From NCBI GenBank assembly GCA_002710685.1, contig PALD01000069.1:186001-250000 (forward strand): a stretch of 64,000 nucleotides of DNA, given 5' to 3'. Positions within the stretch are counted from its first letter, which is position 1. The number at the start of each line of letters is the position of its first letter. The notes under the pieces are model-generated. The model was not told the origin of the DNA and did not search any database. It saw nothing but the letters and a program-made list of their open reading frames with translations. The translations under genes and the position numbers were made by a program. This stretch comes from Cytophagaceae bacterium. GTDB lineage: Bacteria > Bacteroidota > Bacteroidia > Flavobacteriales > Flavobacteriaceae. This document shows positions 10,003-18,551 of this stretch, one piece after another.

Positions 10003-11672
10003 GGTTTTTAGTCTATTGTACACTTACAGTACTATTCCTGGCATGCAAACCCCGGCAGGGAGAAAAAAATGTCGCTAAGGCAGAAATTGAACGGCCCAAC
10101 ATCCTGTGGATAACCTGTGAAGACATCAGCCCCACGCTTTCAATATATGGTGATAGCACCGCACTTACGCCCAACCTTGACGCGCTTGCCAGCGAAAGCC
10201 TGGTATATGAAAAAGCATATAGCGTGGTGGGGGTATGTGCCCCATCACGATCAGCAATCGTTACGGGGATGTACCCTACAAGTATGGGCACCATGCACAT
10301 GCGTACGGGTAAAGACGTGATAGGCTGGGGAACACGTGAGTATGCAGAACATACTGATGGTGAGGACATCGCCGGGAACCCCATTAGGGAATATGCTGCC
10401 GTAATACCAGAATATGTAAAGTGTTTTCCAGAGTTTTTACGCAAGGTGGGATATTTTACATCAAACAATCCCAAGACAGATTATCAGTTTGCTGCCCCCG
10501 TAACGGCTTGGGATGAAAACGGAAGAACAGCACACTGGAGGCACAAGAAAGATGGGCAACCGTTTTTTGCAGTGTTCAATATTGAAGATACCCATGAGAG
10601 CAAAATCTGGAAATATAGTGATAGGCCACTTACCGTATCCAAGGATAGCGTCACATTGCCGGCCTACTATCAAGATACCCAGATAAGCCGTGAGGATGTT
10701 GCCCGCAACTACAGCAACATTGAAATCATGGACAAGAAGGTGGGCGAGATCATTGCGCAGCTCAAGCAAGATGGCCTGTATGACAATACCATAATCTTCT
10801 TTTACAGTGACCACGGTGGTCCACTCCTGCGCGGCAAGCGGGAGATTTATGAAAGTGGCCTGCACGTACCGTTTATGGTAAAAGACCTAAAGGGTACAAC
10901 CGGTAGGACAGATAGGATGATATCATTTGTTGACCTGGCCCCCACGATCCTCAGCCTGGCAAACGTGGAGATACCCGGTTATATGGAAGGAAGGGCCTTT
11001 ATGGGCGGGCAGGAAGAAGCACCCAGGCAATATGTATATGGATCCTCAGACCGTTTTGATGAATTCTCAGACCGTTCACGTGCCGTGTATGACCAGCAAT
11101 ATCTATATATCATCAATGATTTTCCTGACAAGACCTGGTACAAGGATGTCTCTTACCGTAAGCAAATACCCATGATGCGCGAAATGTTGACCCTGCGTGA
11201 TGCGGGAAAACTCAATGCAACACAGATGAAATGGTTTCAAACCCGGCCGCAGGATGAACTTTATGACGTGGTAAAAGATCCACAGACGCTGCACAACCTT
11301 GCCGGTGAAGCAGGATTTGAAAACGTGCGCAAGAGGCTTAGGTCAAAACTCCTTGAGTTCAGGGACAGGTACCAGGATTATGGCATGATGCCCGAATCAC
11401 AGCTTATAGCACAAATGTGGCCCGGCAACAAGCAACCCGTGACCCATGCGGCAACAATTGATAAAAAAGGGGAGAACGTTGTATTGAACTGTAGTACAAA
11501 AGGTGCCTCGATAGGATACATCTTGAGTGACAAGCCCCTGGACAACCTAGATCTTGATAGCGGTTGGCAGGTATATGACAAGCCCCTTGAAGTAAAAAAA
11601 GGCCAGTATATCTATGTGATGACACAGCGCATTGGCTTCCGCGAAAGCGGGATAACCAGCAAGGCACTTTGA
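9999..11672 (+). CDS. S1-family sulfatase, heparan N-sulfatase-like, lipoprotein
   Basis: This sulfatase of 557 residues has the lipobox LFLAC (Cys about residue 16). The signature CAPSRSAIVTG starts at Cys80. The N-terminus NILWITCEDISPTLSIYGD and the TMHMRTG segment after the signature resemble sulfamidase-like sulfatases (S1_8 type). Those include animal heparan N-sulfatase, but also marine enzymes acting on O-sulfated sugars. The second metal motif is FYSDHGGPLLRGKR. An extra C-terminal stretch of roughly 100 residues is beta-rich and probably a small accessory domain. It is the last tightly packed gene of the operon; 136 bp follow before the next gene. Confidence 0.92.
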   Translation: MRFLVYCTLTVLFLACKPRQGEKNVAKAEIERPNILWITCEDISPTLSIYGDSTALTPNLDALASESLVYEKAYSVVGVCAPSRSAIVTGMYPTSMGTMHMRTGKDVIGWGTREYAEHTDGEDIAGNPIREYAAVIPEYVKCFPEFLRKVGYFTSNNPKTDYQFAAPVTAWDENGRTAHWRHKKDGQPFFAVFNIEDTHESKIWKYSDRPLTVSKDSVTLPAYYQDTQISREDVARNYSNIEIMDKKVGEIIAQLKQDGLYDNTIIFFYSDHGGPLLRGKREIYESGLHVPFMVKDLKGTTGRTDRMISFVDLAPTILSLANVEIPGYMEGRAFMGGQEEAPRQYVYGSSDRFDEFSDRSRAVYDQQYLYIINDFPDKTWYKDVSYRKQIPMMREMLTLRDAGKLNATQMKWFQTRPQDELYDVVKDPQTLHNLAGEAGFENVRKRLRSKLLEFRDRYQDYGMMPESQLIAQMWPGNKQPVTHAATIDKKGENVVLNCSTKGASIGYILSDKPLDNLDLDSGWQVYDKPLEVKKGQYIYVMTQRIGFRESGITSKAL

Positions 11673-11808
11673 CCCATGGGCAGGTAGCTGCCAGTTAAAG
11701 TCATGAGGATTACCCCAAAAAATGAAATAATATGCATATAAATGCAGTTGTACACTAAACCTTTTTATGTGTAGCCCTATCAAAGCGGTATAATTTATTT
11801 TCAGTTTT

Positions 11809-13188
11809 ATGAAAATAGCCCACATTCTCCACTTATATAACCGTGCCAGCTTTGGCATTACCCCTTCACGGCTGTCCGGTATGGAGGCGCTTTCGCGAAA
11901 GCAAATCGTGGACGATCTCTTTAAAGCATCAGCAACCCCACGGCCCATAGAGATGGACCTTACAATCTTTGAGCCCTTGCTTGAAAAAGGATATAGATCC
12001 CTAAAGGGAGCACGGCGCAAGGAGTTGAATAAACGCGCACGGGAAAAGACCCGAGAACTCAATGCCCTGTGGATTGATAGGATGACAGGGGCAAGCGATG
12101 CCTTACGGGAAAGAATGACGCTTTTTTGGGCAAACGTATTTGTATGCCGCGAGAACTCAGTATGGTTTGCCCTTAAGTACAACAATACATTGCGTAGCCA
12201 TGCCCTGGGCAATTTTAGGGATATGGCAAAAGCAGTTTCTCGTGAGCCGGCCATGATGAAGTACCTTAACCTCAATCAAAATGTAAAGGGAAGCCCTAAC
12301 GAGAATTTTGCCCGTGAACTTATGGAACTCTTTACCTTGGGGACCGGCCACTATTCTGAAAATGATATACGTGAATCTGCACGTGCCTTTACAGGGTATG
12401 CTTTTCAAAGAAACGGGGATTTTTATATAAGGCCCAGAAAGCATGATGAGGGCACAAAGGAGTTTTTTGACAACACGGGAAATTTTGATGGAGATGATAT
12501 CTTGGACATGATTGTCCAGAAAGAGCAATGCGCCCACTTTATCTGTGACAAACTTTACCGTGAATTTGTAAACCCCACCGTCAACCAGAAACAGCTGGAT
12601 GAGATAACGGCCGTTTTTTATGAAGGATATGACATAAAGAACGTACTGAGGCATATATTCATGGCAGACTGGTTTTATGATGAGGGCAACATGGGCTCAA
12701 GGATAAAATCTCCTGTCGAGCTGCTGGTAGGCATTAAGAAAACCGTTCCCGTTCAATTTGAAAAGACAAAGCAATTGCTTTTTGTACAAAAGATCATGGG
12801 GCAGGTATTGCTCTATCCCCCTAATGTCGCTGGCTGGAAGGGAGATAAAAGCTGGATAGATGCAAATTCGCTGGTGTTCAGGTTAAACCTTCCCGCCTCG
12901 CTTTTTAATGGCGCGGTCATCAATTATGCTGAGAAGGGGGAGTTTGAAGACTCTTTTGAAGCATATTATAAAAAGAAGAAAAACAGGAAGACCGCATTGA
13001 AGACCCAGGTATCTTGGGAGGCCTTTGATGGTGAATATGGCAAATTGAGCAGGAGGGAGCTCAAGCAGTTCTTGCTTGCGCCAAAGATTGATGGGGACAC
13101 GGCAGCCTATCTTGACAACCTGGAAGATCAAGGCAACAGGGAGTTCTGCCTGCAATTGATGTCGCTCCCAGAATATCAACTTTGTTAG
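11809..13188 (+). CDS. DUF1800 family protein
   Basis: This 459-residue protein carries the DUF1800 hallmarks: LYNRASFGITP near the N-terminus, MTLFWANVFVCRENSVW, then SPNENFARELMELFTLGTGHYSENDIRESARAFTGY, and LLYPPNVAGWKGDKSWI near the end. The biochemical function of the family is unknown. It is nearly always encoded beside a DUF1501 protein, as here (gap 10 bp), and the pair is frequent in marine Bacteroidota and Planctomycetota near glycan-degradation genes. No clear signal peptide is visible. The link to the upstream sulfatase operon is by position only, since a 136-bp gap with no obvious terminator separates them. Confidence 0.88.
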   Translation: MKIAHILHLYNRASFGITPSRLSGMEALSRKQIVDDLFKASATPRPIEMDLTIFEPLLEKGYRSLKGARRKELNKRAREKTRELNALWIDRMTGASDALRERMTLFWANVFVCRENSVWFALKYNNTLRSHALGNFRDMAKAVSREPAMMKYLNLNQNVKGSPNENFARELMELFTLGTGHYSENDIRESARAFTGYAFQRNGDFYIRPRKHDEGTKEFFDNTGNFDGDDILDMIVQKEQCAHFICDKLYREFVNPTVNQKQLDEITAVFYEGYDIKNVLRHIFMADWFYDEGNMGSRIKSPVELLVGIKKTVPVQFEKTKQLLFVQKIMGQVLLYPPNVAGWKGDKSWIDANSLVFRLNLPASLFNGAVINYAEKGEFEDSFEAYYKKKKNRKTALKTQVSWEAFDGEYGKLSRRELKQFLLAPKIDGDTAAYLDNLEDQGNREFCLQLMSLPEYQLC

Positions 13189-13198
13189 ACCAGAAGGT

Positions 13199-14389
13199 AT
13201 GAAAAGACGTGATTTTGTAAAACAGAGCGCCCTGGTAAGCGGGGCATGCCTTATGCCCAGTTTCCTGGGTGCCTTCACACATTTTCCCAATATGGTCTCT
13301 GGGCATAGAAAGCTGGTCGTCATCCAGCTATCTGGAGGCAATGATGGCCTCAATACCATCGTGCCCTACCGCAATGACATCTATTACCGCGAGCGGCCAT
13401 CACTGGCCATTGCAAAAGAAAAAACCATCAGGGCCACTGATGAACTGGGCTTTCATAAAAGCCTGGCACCCCTCAAGCAATTGTATGACCAGGGATACCT
13501 TAGCGTGATCAATAATGTAGGGTATCCTAATCCTGACCGTTCACATTTTAGGTCAACGGATATATGGCATACCGCCAGCAATGCTGATGAATACTGGAAA
13601 TCTGGCTGGATGGGACGTTATGTTGAGAAGTTTGGTAAAAACCCCGCCCAGGGCATTGAGGTAGATGACGCACTATCTGTCATCATGAAGGGCGAGACGA
13701 TGAACGGTATTGCCACACAAAACGCCAAGCTGTTTTATGGTAGCCTGCGGCAACCATACTTTTCACGCATCATAGATAAACAAACAGAAGAACATCTTAG
13801 TGAGCACAACCTGGGCTATCTCTACAAGACCATGGTGGATGCTAAATCATCAGCCAAGTATATTTATGAGACTTCAAAGACCTACAGTAGCAATCAGCAA
13901 TATCCCAACAATCCTTTTGCCCGGCAGCTGAGCACCGCTGCCCAGTTTATAAATTCAGGCCTGGAAACGGCCGTGTATTATATAAGCATGGGCGGTTTTG
14001 ATACCCATAACAATCAAGGCAACAGGCAAGAAAAATTGTTGAGTACCTATGCAGTTTCCATACAGGCTTTTATAGAAGACCTTAAAAAAAATGACACCTT
14101 TAAGGATACCCTGGTAATGACTTTTTCAGAATTTGGTAGGCGGGTGAGTGAAAACGCATCTTCTGGCACTGACCATGGCACGGCAAACCAGGTTTTTATA
14201 CTGGGGCAAGACCTTAAAAAACCAGGATTTTATAATGACGCCCCCCAGCTTTTAAACTTGCACAATGGAGACCTCGTCCACACGGTTGATTTCAGGGAGA
14301 TCTATGCCACCTTGCTCGATAAATGGCTTCAGGTAGATGATGATCAGGTGCTCAACAGGTCTTTCAGCAAGCTCGATTTTATTGTATGA
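13199..14389 (+). CDS. DUF1501 family protein, Tat-type leader
   Basis: This 396-residue exported protein has a twin-arginine-like leader, KRRDFVKQSALVSGACLMP. The DUF1501 signature VIQLSGGNDGLNTIVPY follows at about residue 42. SHFRSTDIWHTAS and GGFDTHNNQ, then TFSEFGRRVSENASSGTDHGT, are the metal-binding-like motifs shared with the alkaline-phosphatase/sulfatase-like fold to which this family has been related. Activity is undetermined. It is co-transcribed with the DUF1800 gene. The Tat leader implies folding or cofactor loading in the cytoplasm before export. A short palindrome follows the stop codon. Confidence 0.88.
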   Translation: MKRRDFVKQSALVSGACLMPSFLGAFTHFPNMVSGHRKLVVIQLSGGNDGLNTIVPYRNDIYYRERPSLAIAKEKTIRATDELGFHKSLAPLKQLYDQGYLSVINNVGYPNPDRSHFRSTDIWHTASNADEYWKSGWMGRYVEKFGKNPAQGIEVDDALSVIMKGETMNGIATQNAKLFYGSLRQPYFSRIIDKQTEEHLSEHNLGYLYKTMVDAKSSAKYIYETSKTYSSNQQYPNNPFARQLSTAAQFINSGLETAVYYISMGGFDTHNNQGNRQEKLLSTYAVSIQAFIEDLKKNDTFKDTLVMTFSEFGRRVSENASSGTDHGTANQVFILGQDLKKPGFYNDAPQLLNLHNGDLVHTVDFREIYATLLDKWLQVDDDQVLNRSFSKLDFIV

Positions 14390-14394
14390 TTTTA

Positions 14395-14411
14395 TTTGGC
14401 TTAAAGCCAAA
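14395..14411. repeat. Short palindrome TTTGGC/GCCAAA after the DUF1501 gene
   Basis: The arms TTTGGCTT and AAGCCAAA flank a single A. It is followed by more A on this strand, so it would work as a terminator only for leftward transcription. It belongs to the dispersed palindrome family described in the findings. Confidence 0.5.
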
Positions 14412-14461
14412 AAACCTCTTCCCACCATCCTAGAAATCCACGTAATCCTTGCGTATTCACG

Positions 14462-14493
14462 TTTTTCAAACCCTATCTGACATTTTTCAAACC
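14462..14493 (+). promoter_or_regulatory. Direct repeat TTTTTCAAACC upstream of the Calx-beta lipoprotein
   Basis: Two identical 11-mers (14462-14472 and 14483-14493) are spaced exactly 21 bp, or two helical turns, and end 46 bp before the lipoprotein start. This is the arrangement expected of a dimeric activator site. No regulator can be assigned. Confidence 0.35.
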
Positions 14494-14539
14494 TCAATGT
14501 GGTATTAAAAGTTGAGTTTTACACTTGAAAATTGATGAC

Positions 14540-16270
14540 ATGAAAAAAATAGTGCCGTTATTCCTGCTTTTAACCTGTATGGTTTTTTCTTCTTGTGAAG
14601 ATGACGAAAACGATGTAAATGAAATTGCGACCGTGACCTTTACACTTGACGACCTTGTTGAGGTTGAAAGTGCCACACAGGCCATTGCCGTTAACATAGG
14701 CATAAGCACCCCTTATCATGCAGGAGGCACTATAGATGTATCCATAAGCGGCGCAGCGTATGGTGTGGATTATAACACCAGTACGGGCGGTTCTTCTTTT
14801 TCACTTGATGTTCAGCCCAATGCCTTACTGGCCACTTTTTCAATTGAGCCCATAGATAATGATGTACTACAGGACAAAAAGGTGCTCACCGTTACCATTA
14901 CCGGTGTTTCGGGTTCTTTTGAAATGGGAGAAGAGAGCAGTTTTACCTTGACCATCCTGGATGATGAAGAACCTCTTGTTGCCGCCGTGGGCTTTGAGTC
15001 TCAAGAAGCTGTTGAAATCAGTGAAAATGCTACCCAAAGCACCCAGGTAAACCTTGCTTTTGACCAGCCCAGCACGGCAGGGGGCACAATACAGGTTTCA
15101 GCAACAGGTGATGCAGCTTATGGTACTGACTATAACGTGACCGGTGCAGATAACAGTGATTTTGAAATCACGGTTGAACCTGGGGCATCCTCGGCAAGTT
15201 TTGAAGTCCAGGCTATGGATAACGATATTTTTGACGCAGATAAATCCATTGCGTTCACAATTACAGGGGTCTCTGGAGGATTGACCGTGGGTGAGCCCAA
15301 AGAGGTCATGGTAACGATAGTCAATGATGATGTACCCCCTTCTCCCGTCGTTGATTTTGCAACAGCAACATCATCATACGATGAGGATGCAGGAACCATT
15401 ACCATAGATTTTGAACTCTCTGGCACAACGAGCAGCGATGCGGTAATAGAAGTTACCGCCTCAGGTACTGCGGTAATGGATGAAGATTATGCCCTTGTCC
15501 CCACGGGTGGTAATCCTTATGCGGTGGTTGTACCTGCAGGAACTGCGGCGGCAAGCCTTACCCTTGACATCATTGACGATACACAAACCGAAGAGGATGA
15601 GACCATCCTTCTTAACATAGTTAATGTAACCGGTGGTCTTGATACGGGTGTGAACCAGCAGGAACATACGGTAACAATCAATGCAAACGATGCTGTGGCA
15701 CCTTATGAGTATGTTGAAACGTTTGAAGATGGTGCTACACTGGTTGACAAGGGCTATCAACAAGTGTTGATCACGCAAGACCTACCGGTTAACCAAGTGC
15801 CTGACACGCATAATAAGGATGGGGAATATGCGGATGTCGATGATGTAACCGCAACATCAAACTGGGGTGTCCAGATGTTCTATAAAACAGATAGGGATGG
15901 AGAAGGAACAATTGACAATGCCATCATAACCCCATTTAACGATGTTACTGGAGAAGTACAGGTTTCTTATGATGTATCCTATATAACGGGACTTGCCAAA
16001 AACACGGCCGTGGTCACACTTTATTATTCTGAAACCTATGATGGCAACGGAAACTGGAACGATGGTGACTGGACCGCCCTTGAAACCGTTACGGCAGCAG
16101 ACATTGATGCTGAGGGTGTGGCCCGCAAAGCCTACTCAAGAAGGAATGCCAGCTTTATGGCCTCACAAGGTTTTTATATAGCGATACGCATCAACCAGGT
16201 TGTCAATGCTGAAAATGATGCAGTACAATGGAGATATGATAATATCAAAGTAAACAATAATCAAGATTAA
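14540..16270 (+). CDS. Surface lipoprotein with three Calx-beta-like repeats
   Basis: I do not recognise a named family for the whole protein. Starting at the ATG at 14540 gives a clean lipoprotein leader (MKKIVPLFLLL...FSSC, Cys about residue 19); an in-frame TTG 15 bp upstream would only add a polar extension. Three repeats of about 110 residues follow. Each has AAYGTDY-type, FEVQAMDND-type and VTITGVSGG-type motifs and an acidic end such as ILDDE, typical of Calx-beta calcium-binding folds. The last 170 or so residues form a different beta-rich domain, like the jelly-roll C-terminal domains of glycan-binding lipoproteins. An acidic cluster follows the lipid Cys (EDDENDVNE), the kind of signal used for surface export in Bacteroidota. 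It is probably a surface binding or adhesion protein. Confidence 0.8.
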   Translation: MKKIVPLFLLLTCMVFSSCEDDENDVNEIATVTFTLDDLVEVESATQAIAVNIGISTPYHAGGTIDVSISGAAYGVDYNTSTGGSSFSLDVQPNALLATFSIEPIDNDVLQDKKVLTVTITGVSGSFEMGEESSFTLTILDDEEPLVAAVGFESQEAVEISENATQSTQVNLAFDQPSTAGGTIQVSATGDAAYGTDYNVTGADNSDFEITVEPGASSASFEVQAMDNDIFDADKSIAFTITGVSGGLTVGEPKEVMVTIVNDDVPPSPVVDFATATSSYDEDAGTITIDFELSGTTSSDAVIEVTASGTAVMDEDYALVPTGGNPYAVVVPAGTAAASLTLDIIDDTQTEEDETILLNIVNVTGGLDTGVNQQEHTVTINANDAVAPYEYVETFEDGATLVDKGYQQVLITQDLPVNQVPDTHNKDGEYADVDDVTATSNWGVQMFYKTDRDGEGTIDNAIITPFNDVTGEVQVSYDVSYITGLAKNTAVVTLYYSETYDGNGNWNDGDWTALETVTAADIDAEGVARKAYSRRNASFMASQGFYIAIRINQVVNAENDAVQWRYDNIKVNNNQD

Positions 16271-16287
16271 TTTTTAAAACAAAAAAG

Positions 16288-16623
16288 ATGAAAAAACACA
16301 TGATAACATTAGTAATGGCAATAATGACGGTGGGCAGTATTTTTGCCCAATCAGACAAAATGAAGGAAGAAGCTCAAAAAAAGGTTGATGAGCTCAATGA
16401 GCAAATCGTATCTGGTGACCCCACACTGGCATTGACAGAAGAACAACAGGGCAAGCTCTATGACCTTTACATTACCATGTTTAAAGATATCAAGACCGAG
16501 AAAAAAGATGGTGGGGGCAAGGAGGATATCAAAGAGGCAAGAAAGGCCGTGAATAAAAAGATTTTTGGAGAAATCCTTACTAAAGAACAGCGCAAGGCTA
16601 GAAAAAAAGGTAAAGAAGAATAG
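16288..16623 (+). CDS. Small exported helical protein of unknown function
   Basis: This 111-residue protein has a signal peptide ending at IFAQ. The mature part is highly charged and predicted helical, with KMKEEAQKKVDELNEQIV, LTEEQQGKLYDLYITMFKDI and a Lys-rich tail. LTEEQQ-x-KL-x-DL resembles the repeated element of Spy/CpxP-like periplasmic proteins, but the match is too weak to name it. It lies 17 bp after the Calx-beta lipoprotein and is followed at once by a bidirectional terminator, so it ends this transcription unit. Confidence 0.7.
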   Translation: MKKHMITLVMAIMTVGSIFAQSDKMKEEAQKKVDELNEQIVSGDPTLALTEEQQGKLYDLYITMFKDIKTEKKDGGGKEDIKEARKAVNKKIFGEILTKEQRKARKKGKEE

Positions 16624-16655
16624 AAAAAAGGGGACATGGATATGTCCCCTTTTTT
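16624..16655. terminator. Bidirectional intrinsic terminator
   Basis: The stem GGGGACAT/ATGTCCCC (16630-16637 and 16642-16649) has a GGAT loop. It is flanked by an A-run on the left and a T-run on the right, so it works in both directions. It separates the convergent small exported protein gene and the DeoR-family gene. Confidence 0.88.
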
Positions 16656-17415
16656 AATTGGCAATAATGACCTCCACGTTATTCTTTTGCAATAGTAGAA
16701 CATCGCTCTCCGCGATACCACTATCCGTGATTATCTTGTGTATTTTATCAAAGCTACATATAAAGGCCAGCCCAGATTTTTTGAATTTTGTACTATCTGC
16801 CACCAGGATGATTTCTTCGGCAATATTGATCATTAGCTGGTTGAGCTGGGCTTCTTCCATATGGTGTGTAAAAACACCTATGCTGGGCTTAATGCTGTCC
16901 ACTCCCAGAAAAAGCTTGTTACAAAAAAGGTTTTGAAGGTTACGCTCTGCCATGGGGCCCACAAGGGACATTGAGAATTCCTTGAGATATCCACCGGGCA
17001 TGAACACATCAAGCTTTTCATATTGCGCAAGGTTGTTCACGATATCAAGCGCGTTGCTTATTACCGTAAGTTTATCAAACCCACCCAGGCAATTTGAAAT
17101 CTCAAAGGTAGTGGTACCACTATCCAGGATAATGCTGTCGTTTTCCTCGATCAATGAGGCCGCCATCTTGCCTATCTTGCGTTTTACATCCAGGTTCAGT
17201 TTTTTCTTTTCAGAAACCGTAAGGGTGATATTACTTGTCTTGAAGGCACCGCCATGTGCCCTTATCAAGAGATTGCGCTTCTCAAGCCTATCCAGGTCAT
17301 TTCTTATGGTTACCTCGCTCACACCCATGGCAGCACTCAGTTCATTTACATTCACCTGACCATGATTGTCAAGTTTTTCAAGGATAAGAGCGCGTCGTTC
17401 TGCTGCTTTTTTCAT
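16654..17415 (-). CDS. DeoR-family transcriptional regulator (AgaR-like)
   Basis: This 253-residue repressor-type protein has an N-terminal winged helix-turn-helix (about residues 5-57, VNVNELSAAMGVSEVTIRNDLDRLE). The C-terminal DeoR sensor domain has the sugar-phosphate-binding DSGTTTFEI loop and FLGVDSI. DeoR-family regulators commonly respond to phosphorylated sugars, and AgaR of E. coli controls N-acetylgalactosamine genes. Its place at the end of the aga-like operon makes it the obvious local regulator. It is set apart from the amidohydrolase gene by 140 bp holding a strong palindrome, so it probably has its own promoter. Likely targets are the TTTCGAAA-rich sites in the 22366-22776 control region. 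Confidence 0.9.
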   Translation of the reverse strand: MKKAAERRALILEKLDNHGQVNVNELSAAMGVSEVTIRNDLDRLEKRNLLIRAHGGAFKTSNITLTVSEKKKLNLDVKRKIGKMAASLIEENDSIILDSGTTTFEISNCLGGFDKLTVISNALDIVNNLAQYEKLDVFMPGGYLKEFSMSLVGPMAERNLQNLFCNKLFLGVDSIKPSIGVFTHHMEEAQLNQLMINIAEEIILVADSTKFKKSGLAFICSFDKIHKIITDSGIAESDVLLLQKNNVEVIIAN

Positions 17416-17481
17416 TTGGTTTCTTTTATAACTGAGGGTAAAGATATGAAATATAAAATCTTGGTTTTTTTGACAAAGAAA

Positions 17482-17513
17482 AGAAAAAGGTTAAAAATAT
17501 TTTAACCTTTTAT
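17482..17513 (-). terminator. Palindrome between amidohydrolase and DeoR genes (terminator or operator)
   Basis: Perfect 12-bp arms AAAAGGTTAAAA (17485-17496) and TTTTAACCTTTT (17500-17511) surround a 3-nt loop. On the minus strand the second arm runs into TTTTTCTTTTC, as in an intrinsic terminator for the catabolic operon. The same symmetry could serve as an autoregulatory operator for the DeoR gene. Confidence 0.6.
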
Positions 17514-17555
17514 GATACATGGATTGCATGAATTATCAATTTATGGAAGACATGG

Positions 17556-18551
17556 CTATTTCCTGCTGGATAAATTATATGTTTTTATGGCGTTTTCACG
17601 GAAAATTTTCTGCAATACTTCATCAGGTAAAGCAAGCCCCCGGTAAGTGCCCTCAAACTCAGGAGCCTGCATTAAATTATCTGTTGAAAAGAATTCCCAG
17701 TGAAAATTCCAAAGTTTTTCAAATTTATCAGCCACTTCATCAGCCTTCATTGAACCATCATCTATAACATCTGTACCATAGATGATCCTATCTTGATACT
17801 TGATAAAAAAGTCCCTGACCTTGTCATGGTTTTCCATAGCCTGTAGTTGTACATGACAGATGCGCTCTGCCAGGTCAGTCATGGTATTAGGAAAAAGGTC
17901 CAGCCGTTTTGCGACCTCGTCAAGGCTCCACTCTACACTAAAGAGGTGGAGGCCCACAAACCTAAGACCAGAAAATTTATTCAATACATTATCCCGGGCT
18001 TCCATCTGCCGTTCATACGTGGGATATTCCGGCTGCAGGTACATATGATATTCAGGATGCTCCTTAAAATACTCCCGGTCACTATCAACGGTCATCTTTT
18101 CAAGGGGCAACCAGCAATTACGGGGTTCTCCCTGATGGCCTATCAAGAGGATGTCGTTTTCTACTAGGTATTCATAAATGGGATAAAACCTGGGGTCATC
18201 AATAAGTACAAACCTTCCGTTCTCATCCTTTATTTTTTCATCCATGCCCAGGTTTTTCCACATCTTGACACCTCTGGCACCGTTTGCGATACCATTTTTG
18301 ATTTGTTCAAGGGCATGTGGCAGCCATTTGTCAGTATTCCAGTATTGTGTGTCAAAGCTTGTGATGAAGTTTGCAATGGGGTATTTTTCATTCAATGTAT
18401 GAATGACCTGTTCCTGCTCTTTTAGCGGGATGAAAAAGGGAATATCTGTATTGATTGATACAAACTGTACATCATACCGCTGGGCCAATTTCATTTTAGC
18501 CCCGGTCGTGGTATTGAGATGAACGTGTGCATCAATGAACGGTCGCAACAT
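17556..18551 (-). CDS. Amidohydrolase-superfamily metal-dependent hydrolase (COG2159 type)
   Basis: This 331-residue cytoplasmic TIM-barrel hydrolase has the N-terminal HVH metal motif (FIDAHVHLNTTTG), GARGVKMWKN, ILLIGHQGEP, FVGLHLFSVEW and the late Asp motif IIYGTDVI. It belongs to the amidohydrolase_2 group rather than the classical NagA/AgaA deacetylases. No AgaA-like gene is seen in the neighbouring operon, which contains the later GalNAc steps. This enzyme is therefore a candidate deacetylase of N-acetylgalactosamine or its 6-phosphate, which is inference only. Its start overlaps the aldolase gene by 20 bp, so the two are tightly coupled. Confidence 0.85.
   Translation of the reverse strand: MLRPFIDAHVHLNTTTGAKMKLAQRYDVQFVSINTDIPFFIPLKEQEQVIHTLNEKYPIANFITSFDTQYWNTDKWLPHALEQIKNGIANGARGVKMWKNLGMDEKIKDENGRFVLIDDPRFYPIYEYLVENDILLIGHQGEPRNCWLPLEKMTVDSDREYFKEHPEYHMYLQPEYPTYERQMEARDNVLNKFSGLRFVGLHLFSVEWSLDEVAKRLDLFPNTMTDLAERICHVQLQAMENHDKVRDFFIKYQDRIIYGTDVIDDGSMKADEVADKFEKLWNFHWEFFSTDNLMQAPEFEGTYRGLALPDEVLQKIFRENAIKTYNLSSRK

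Noticed and set aside
11679..11692. GGCAG/CTGCC hairpin after the last sulfatase as terminator
   Set aside because: A 5-bp stem without a T-run; too weak to call.
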